Part shown: in pieces, positions 8,107 through 12,049 of the stretch | Layout of the letters: each line of letters opens with the position of its first letter | Numbering within the stretch: the stretch's first letter is position 1 | Source: Gallionellaceae bacterium UBA5126 | GTDB taxonomy: Bacteria > Pseudomonadota > Gammaproteobacteria > Burkholderiales > Gallionellaceae | Assembly: GCA_002414205.1 (NCBI GenBank) | Contig: DHYQ01000075.1 | Span: 5,153 to 17,201, forward strand | Direction of reading: 5' to 3' | DNA: 12,049 nucleotides | Translations under genes and position numbers: made by a program | Notes under the pieces: generated by a model | Told to the model about the DNA's origin: nothing | Database searches by the model: none | Seen by the model: only the letters and a program-made list of their open reading frames with translations

Positions 8107-8747
8107 AAATTGATCTGGAAGAGCTGAAAAATCTCAACCCGAACAATCCCGGATCTTGGCCTTGGTCTGCCAAAATTCTGGCATGTGCCGCCACGTTTAT
8201 CTCCGTGGTTTTGCTCGGAGTTTTCCTGGACTGGATGGATCTTTGGGATCAATACCAAGGGATACAGGGTCAAGAGCAAGGTTTAAAAGACGAATTCATT
8301 AGCAAGAAAAAGGACGCCGTCAATCTGGTTCCGGTCAAGAAGCAATTGCAAGAAACCAAGGAAAATTTCCGGGCGTTGCTGCAACAGCTACCTGACAAAA
8401 CAGAGATTCCCGCATTGCTGATCGAAATTAGCCAAGCCGGTCTGGGAGCAGGCCTCACAGTGGACATGTTTACCCCACAACCGGAAGTGCCCACCGACAA
8501 CTTTATCGAGCAGCCCATCGCCCTCCGGGTAAGTGGCAATTACGACGATATTGGCAAATTTGCCAGCGACATCGCCGCACTGCCACGTATTGTCACCCTC
8601 ACCCAGGTCGGTATTAGCGCAGCAAACAACAAGCTCACCATGGATGCAATCGCAAAAACTTACCGTTATTTAAGCCCAGCCGAATTGGCCGCGAAGAACA
8701 AGCCCGCCGCACCTGAAGGCGCACCGCCAGCCGCTGGACAGGAGTGA
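8103..8747 (+). CDS. pilO: Type IV pilus alignment protein PilO
   Basis: Bitopic inner-membrane partner of PilN, 214 residues. A short cytoplasmic N-terminus (LEELKNLNPNNPGSWPW) precedes one membrane helix at about 24-44. A coiled coil (about 50-97) follows, then the periplasmic ferredoxin-like core with LQQLPDKTEIPALLIEIS, the family's most recognisable segment. A proline/alanine-rich tail (about 191-214) closes the protein. The ATG overlaps the pilN stop as ATGA and has AAGG seven bases upstream. PilO binds PilN and PilP to align the pilus machine through the periplasm. Confidence 0.96.
   Translation: MKIDLEELKNLNPNNPGSWPWSAKILACAATFISVVLLGVFLDWMDLWDQYQGIQGQEQGLKDEFISKKKDAVNLVPVKKQLQETKENFRALLQQLPDKTEIPALLIEISQAGLGAGLTVDMFTPQPEVPTDNFIEQPIALRVSGNYDDIGKFASDIAALPRIVTLTQVGISAANNKLTMDAIAKTYRYLSPAELAAKNKPAAPEGAPPAAGQE
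8741..8744 (+). promoter_or_regulatory. pilP: Ribosome binding site that decides the pilP start
   Basis: GGAG sits five bases before the ATG at 8750. An alternative GTG at 8744 would lie within this site, so the ATG is the better start. The site overlaps the last codons of pilO. Confidence 0.8.
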
Positions 8748-8749
8748 AC

Positions 8750-9295
8750 ATGAAACGACTGCTTTGGCTACTCCCCCTGCTGCTGGCAGGCTGTATGGAT
8801 GATGGACTAGAGGATCTGCGCGACTTTGTGCGCACCTCCGATGCAGGCATGCGCGGCAAAGCCCCTCCAGCACCCGAACCCAAGACCTATGAGAAATTTA
8901 CGTATCTCAATCTCAATGCGGAACTGCCCGATCCGTTCAGGATACGTAAGTCCAAAAAAGACAACCAGATAGATGCTCGGGTTGAAAAACACAATAAGGA
9001 ACCTTTGGAAAATTTCCCACTGGAAGCCCTGAAAATGGTTGCCTATCTGGAAAACAAAAAAAATGGCGCCAACGCCATCATCCGCGCACCGGATGGACAC
9101 TTGCATAAGGTCAAGGTTGGTAATTACATCGGCATGAATAATGGCCGAATTACTGAGGTCGAATCTGGCAAAATCACCATCAAGGAACCGCCGATTGAAG
9201 GTGAAGATGCCACGACTAACCACATGAATGTTCTACAGCTCGACGACAGCGGTGGCAGTGACCGCAACGACCAAGTTTACAGACAGGCACAATAA
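8750..9295 (+). CDS. pilP: Type IV pilus lipoprotein PilP
   Basis: Lipoprotein of 181 residues that bridges PilN/PilO to the N-terminal domains of PilQ. The signal peptide MKRLLWLLPLLLAGC ends in a lipobox with C15 as the lipidated residue. Family landmarks are PDPFRIRK, LENFPLEALKMVAYL and VGNYIGMNNGRITEV, which form the linker and beta-sandwich. The last part is less typical. The G-x-W-x-x-R segment usually seen near the end of PilP is not evident, and the terminal NVLQLDDS is followed by a polar tail (GSDRNDQVYRQAQ). That terminal coding stretch is imperfectly repeated 67 bp downstream, across the stop codon. The gene starts 2 bp after the pilO stop codon and ends 34 bp before the chosen pilQ start. 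Confidence 0.94.
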   Translation: MKRLLWLLPLLLAGCMDDGLEDLRDFVRTSDAGMRGKAPPAPEPKTYEKFTYLNLNAELPDPFRIRKSKKDNQIDARVEKHNKEPLENFPLEALKMVAYLENKKNGANAIIRAPDGHLHKVKVGNYIGMNNGRITEVESGKITIKEPPIEGEDATTNHMNVLQLDDSGGSDRNDQVYRQAQ

Positions 9296-9313
9296 TGTTT
9301 TACAGATCGACGA
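9221..9313 (+). repeat. Imperfect direct repeat spanning the pilP/pilQ junction
   Basis: Copy 1 (9221-9246, last codons of pilP) and copy 2 (9288-9313, over the pilP stop and the pilQ leader) match at 22 of 26 positions. The core AATGTTyTACAGmTCGACGA matches at 18 of 20. The period is 67 bp. The two copies encode HMNVLQLDD and HNNVLQIDD, but in different frames. The rest of the 67-bp unit shows no clear similarity. Confidence 0.75.
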
Positions 9314-9329
9314 TCTCTGGAGCCGCACA

Positions 9330-11411
9330 ATGATGAACATCAAACATATCCTGACAACTATGTACCTGCTGGCGGCACTCATGCTCAGCGGGCAGACGTG
9401 GGCAGACGCACAAATCAACGGGATTAACGTCATCAACACCGGGAGCGGTACCTTTACCGTCAAGATTGATCTTGACCAACCGCTGACCGCGCTGCCAGCC
9501 TCGTTTACTATTAATACCCCGCCTAAAATCATCATCGACTTCCCTCACGTCACCAATGGCTTGGGCCGTTCGATGCAACAATTTGGCGAAGGTGATTTGC
9601 GTAGCGCACATATTATTCAGGTCGGCGACCGCACCCGGGCCGTGATTAATCTGTCGCAAATGCTGGCCTACGAAACCAAAGTGGATGGCAACAGCCTGCT
9701 GATTAATCTGCGCGGCAAAATCAACGCCGCAATCAACCCAAATCGTAGCGACCGCTTCGCCGAGGCACAGCCGGATCCACGCAAGCGCAACATTACCAAC
9801 ATTGACTTCCGTCGTGGCGCCAGTGGCGAGGCCCGTCTGCAAGTTGACTTGTCTGACGCCAACGCCGGCGTCAATGTGCGCCGCCAAGGCAGCAAGCTGA
9901 TCGTCGACTTCTCCAAAACAGCCCTTGCCAACAAAAACCTGCGCCGCAAACTGGATGTGGTCGATTTTGGCACCGTAGTTGAAACCATCGACACCCAGGT
10001 ATCTGGCAACAACGTGCAAATGATCATCGAACCAAAAGGTTCATGGGAGTATTCCGCCTATCAAGCGGACAAAAAGTTCATTGTTGAACTGCGCGGCGGC
10101 GCGGATCCCAATGCAGGCCGGGATAGTCGCACTGCGCGCTCCAAGTTTAACGGCGACCGCTTGTCGCTGGAGTTTCAAAATATCCCCGTCCGCGAAGCAC
10201 TCAGCACCATCGCTGACTTCACCAACAACAACATGGTGATTAGTGACTCCGTCGGCGGCAACATCACCCTGCGCCTAAAGGAAGTGCCTTGGGATCAAGC
10301 GCTCTCCATCATTCTGAACGCCAAGGGACTGGATTATCGCCAAAGCGGTAATGTGATTCAGGTCGCGCCACGCGAAGAATTGGCCAGCAAGGAAAAAGCT
10401 GATTTGACCGCACGCAATGAAATTGCCCAACTGGAAGATGTGCATACCGAAGCGTTCCAAATCAAATACGCCAAGGCAATGGATATCAAAACCATGCTGA
10501 TGACCCCCACCCCCGGTGGCGCCGCCATTATTTCCAAACGTGGCAGTGTGAGTGCGGACATTCGCAGCAATGTGCTGTTTATCCAGGAAACGCCGTCCAA
10601 ACTGGAAGAAATCCGCACCATGATTGACAAGGTTGACATCCCGATGCGCCAAGTCATGATCGAAAGCCGCATTGTGATTGCCAGCAACAAGTTTGGTCGC
10701 ACGCTGGGCACCAAAATGACCTATAACTCCAACAACACCTTTAACTTGGGTGGGGGGATTCAAGGCGCGATTGGTGGCGGCACCGTGGCCAATGGCGCAC
10801 TGGCGGGCGCGGTGGTAACACAACCCAATGTCAACCTGCCTGCCGCTGGTGCCGCTGGCACCTTCTCCATGCTGCTGTTTAACAGCACCATGACCCGCAT
10901 GTTGTCGCTCGAACTGTCGGCACTGGAAACTGACAACCAAGGCAAGGTGATCTCCAGCCCACGCGTGCTGACCATGGATCAAAAACAGGCGCGTATCGCT
11001 CAGGGCGTCAAGATTCCCTACATCACCCCAGGTACGGCAACCACACCGGCCACCACCAGCTTCATGGATGCCACCCTCAGCTTGACTGTCACTCCGCAAA
11101 TCACCCCGGATGACCATGTGATTATTGATGTCGCCGTCACCAAGGATAGCCCGCAGGCCGTTGCTGCCGGCACACCGCCTATCGACACCAATTCGGTCAC
11201 CACGCAAGCGCTGGTTGAAAATGGCGGCACGATTGTCATCGGTGGCGTTTACCAGCAAGACAACAGCACCTCGATGACCAAAGTGCCGCTGCTGGGCGAC
11301 ATTCCGGTGCTTGGTTATTTCTTCCGAAGTAAAACCACCGCAGACAACAAAACCGAGTTGCTGATTTTCATTACGCCAAAAATCATCAAGGATGCCATGG
11401 ATCTCAACTAG
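9330..11411 (+). CDS. pilQ: Type IV pilus outer-membrane secretin PilQ
   Basis: Outer-membrane channel through which the pilus fibre passes; 693 residues. A signal peptide is cleaved probably after TWA (residue 25). Two AMIN domains (about 28-128 and 152-255) should bind peptidoglycan. Next come an STN/N0 domain (about 276-346), a secretin N1 domain (about 370-440) and the secretin barrel (about 530-685), with VISSPRVLTMDQKQARI and the signature VPLLGDIPVLGYFFRS. A Gly/Ala-rich stretch (about 472-512) lies between N1 and the barrel. The ATG at 9330 has GGAG seven bases upstream; a second ATG follows directly at 9333. The frame is open further upstream, to an ATG at 9228 inside pilP, but that reading would bury the signal peptide. 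Confidence 0.97.
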   Translation: MMNIKHILTTMYLLAALMLSGQTWADAQINGINVINTGSGTFTVKIDLDQPLTALPASFTINTPPKIIIDFPHVTNGLGRSMQQFGEGDLRSAHIIQVGDRTRAVINLSQMLAYETKVDGNSLLINLRGKINAAINPNRSDRFAEAQPDPRKRNITNIDFRRGASGEARLQVDLSDANAGVNVRRQGSKLIVDFSKTALANKNLRRKLDVVDFGTVVETIDTQVSGNNVQMIIEPKGSWEYSAYQADKKFIVELRGGADPNAGRDSRTARSKFNGDRLSLEFQNIPVREALSTIADFTNNNMVISDSVGGNITLRLKEVPWDQALSIILNAKGLDYRQSGNVIQVAPREELASKEKADLTARNEIAQLEDVHTEAFQIKYAKAMDIKTMLMTPTPGGAAIISKRGSVSADIRSNVLFIQETPSKLEEIRTMIDKVDIPMRQVMIESRIVIASNKFGRTLGTKMTYNSNNTFNLGGGIQGAIGGGTVANGALAGAVVTQPNVNLPAAGAAGTFSMLLFNSTMTRMLSLELSALETDNQGKVISSPRVLTMDQKQARIAQGVKIPYITPGTATTPATTSFMDATLSLTVTPQITPDDHVIIDVAVTKDSPQAVAAGTPPIDTNSVTTQALVENGGTIVIGGVYQQDNSTSMTKVPLLGDIPVLGYFFRSKTTADNKTELLIFITPKIIKDAMDLN

Positions 11412-11435
11412 TCAAATTCTGGCAAAACCATACCA

Positions 11436-11485
11436 GACAAGGCGCGCAGACTCGCTACAAATCGTAGTAGAATGCGCGCCTTGTC
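11436..11485. repeat. Perfect 13-bp inverted repeat downstream of pilQ
   Basis: GACAAGGCGCGCA (11436-11448) and TGCGCGCCTTGTC (11473-11485) are exact reverse complements separated by 24 bases. Those 24 bases contain a smaller stem, CTAC-N5-GTAG (11455-11467). In pilQ read-through RNA this would form a long GC-rich hairpin 24 nt past the stop. No T-run follows, so it is not a classical intrinsic terminator. It may stabilise the pilQ 3' end, act as a weak terminator or be an operator. Confidence 0.85.
11468..11473 (+). promoter_or_regulatory. Candidate -10 of the downstream lipoprotein gene
   Basis: TAGAAT (five of six matches) is followed by a GC-rich discriminator, GCGCGCC, as seen at many growth-rate-controlled promoters. 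Transcription would begin near 11480, giving a leader of about 40 nt. No recognisable -35 lies 16-18 bp upstream. The element overlaps the right arm of the inverted repeat. Confidence 0.4.
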
Positions 11486-11519
11486 ATGTCATGTGATCAC
11501 TATTAACAAGGAGAAGTCG

Positions 11520-12049
11520 ATGAAACACAATTTACTCGGCACACTGCGCAGGTTGCGCTCTGTTGCGGCACTGTTGGCACTCGGTGCCCTCACTGCCTGT
11601 GGTGGTGGTGGTGGTGGCGGCGGTGCAGCTGCTCCGAATCCATGGGTTGCCCCGGCCTCAGCCATCACCCCGGCCAGTGGCATTGCCGGCGCAGGTGTTG
11701 CGCCAGCCAGCGCCGTCGCGGCCAAGGTTGCCTTACTGTCCAGTAGCCCACAAATACCGTCGGCAGGAACTTCAACTGTAACCTTAACTGCGATTGCACA
11801 AACCGCAGCCAATCAAACGGTTGCCGGTCGCTTGGTTTCCTTCTCCGTACCCAATACTGAAACCGCGTTTCTGAATACGATCACGCCCGTAGGTGGTCTG
11901 TCGGATCCTAATGGTATTGTCACTGCCAACCTGAATCTGGGCGGCAACAAAGCCAACCGCATTATCCCGGTAACCGCAACTGTTGATGGCGTTAGCTCCC
12001 TGATCAATGTCGCGGTGGTAGGCACTACAGTCAGCATCGCCGGCAATAC
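11520..12049 (+). CDS. Putative Ig-like-domain surface lipoprotein (N-terminal 176 residues, cut by window end)
   Basis: The reading frame stays open from the ATG at 11520 to the window edge. AAGGAG lies six bases upstream of the ATG. The signal peptide has a twin-Arg-containing charged n-region, a hydrophobic core and a lipobox LTAC with C27 as the predicted lipidated residue; glycine at +2 is compatible with outer-membrane sorting. Eight glycines and an Ala/Pro-rich linker (about 36-70) follow. From about residue 71 the sequence has the alternating beta pattern of bacterial Ig-like (Big_1/invasin-type) domains: VALLSSSPQIPSAGTSTVTL, then VAGRLVSFSV, DPNGIVTANLNLG and IIPVTATVDG. Such proteins often have many repeats and act in adhesion or surface structure; the function here is not known. 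Its position right after pilQ may suggest a link to pili, but it seems to have its own promoter. Confidence 0.85.
   Translation, partial: MKHNLLGTLRRLRSVAALLALGALTACGGGGGGGGAAAPNPWVAPASAITPASGIAGAGVAPASAVAAKVALLSSSPQIPSAGTSTVTLTAIAQTAANQTVAGRLVSFSVPNTETAFLNTITPVGGLSDPNGIVTANLNLGGNKANRIIPVTATVDGVSSLINVAVVGTTVSIAGN

Noticed and set aside
9228..9329. A longer PilQ starting at the ATG at 9228
   Set aside because: It would start inside pilP and place 34 residues before a normal signal peptide. The ATG at 9330 has a well-spaced GGAG.
10275..11258. A 327-codon open frame on the minus strand opposite pilQ
   Set aside because: It is antisense to the conserved secretin domains. It is His/Gly-rich without motifs, as is typical of reverse-complement frames in this base composition.
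11601..11625. GGT/GGC trinucleotide run after the lipobox as a phase-variation switch
   Set aside because: The unit is three bases, so copy changes only alter the number of glycines in the linker and cannot switch the frame. Poly-Gly after a lipobox Cys is common in lipoproteins.

Overview
The window looks like a chromosomal segment of a betaproteobacterium of moderate GC content. Three things point there: a groESL operon under a CIRCE operator, an mrcA gene divergent from pilMNOPQ, and protein sequences that resemble betaproteobacterial versions. A Nitrosomonadales-like host is possible, but I cannot name a genus. Nearly all of the window is ordinary core genome. No gap between genes exceeds about 170 bp, and I see no tRNA, rRNA, insertion sequence, integrase or CRISPR array.

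Layout, left to right. (1) Minus strand: groEL (cut by the window start) and groES, transcribed leftward from a promoter at about 1280-1305. That promoter resembles a sigma-32 site and abuts a near-perfect CIRCE element, so both heat-shock sigma factor and HrcA control are likely. (2) Minus strand: a membrane-anchored, single-PDZ HtrA/DegS-type protease ending in a clear intrinsic terminator. Its start lies only 34 bp from that of a divergent plus-strand gene, the Nif3/YbgI-family dinuclear-metal protein. (3) Plus strand: a small phage-endolysin-like M15 peptidase with its own promoter candidate. It converges on mrcA (PBP1A, minus strand) across a strong bidirectional terminator. (4) A 165 bp divergent control region separates mrcA from the plus-strand pilM-pilN-pilO-pilP-pilQ operon, which encodes the type IV pilus alignment subcomplex and outer-membrane secretin. 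(5) After pilQ comes a large inverted repeat overlapping a promoter candidate, then the start of a lipoprotein gene with bacterial Ig-like character that runs off the window.

Much of the content concerns the cell envelope: protein quality control (GroESL, HtrA), peptidoglycan synthesis and cleavage (PBP1A, M15 peptidase) and the pilus machine that spans the wall (PilMNOPQ). In the pilus machine, cytoplasmic PilM binds the PilN N-terminus. PilN and PilO form an inner-membrane heterodimer, and lipoprotein PilP links them to the PilQ secretin.

I found no convincing unknown defence or mobile system. The items most worth checking are an imperfect 26-bp direct duplication at the pilP/pilQ junction, whose collapse would fuse the two genes in frame; the perfect 13-bp inverted repeat in front of the lipoprotein gene; the isolated M15 peptidase; and an eight-G run at the catalytic serine codon of the HtrA protease.
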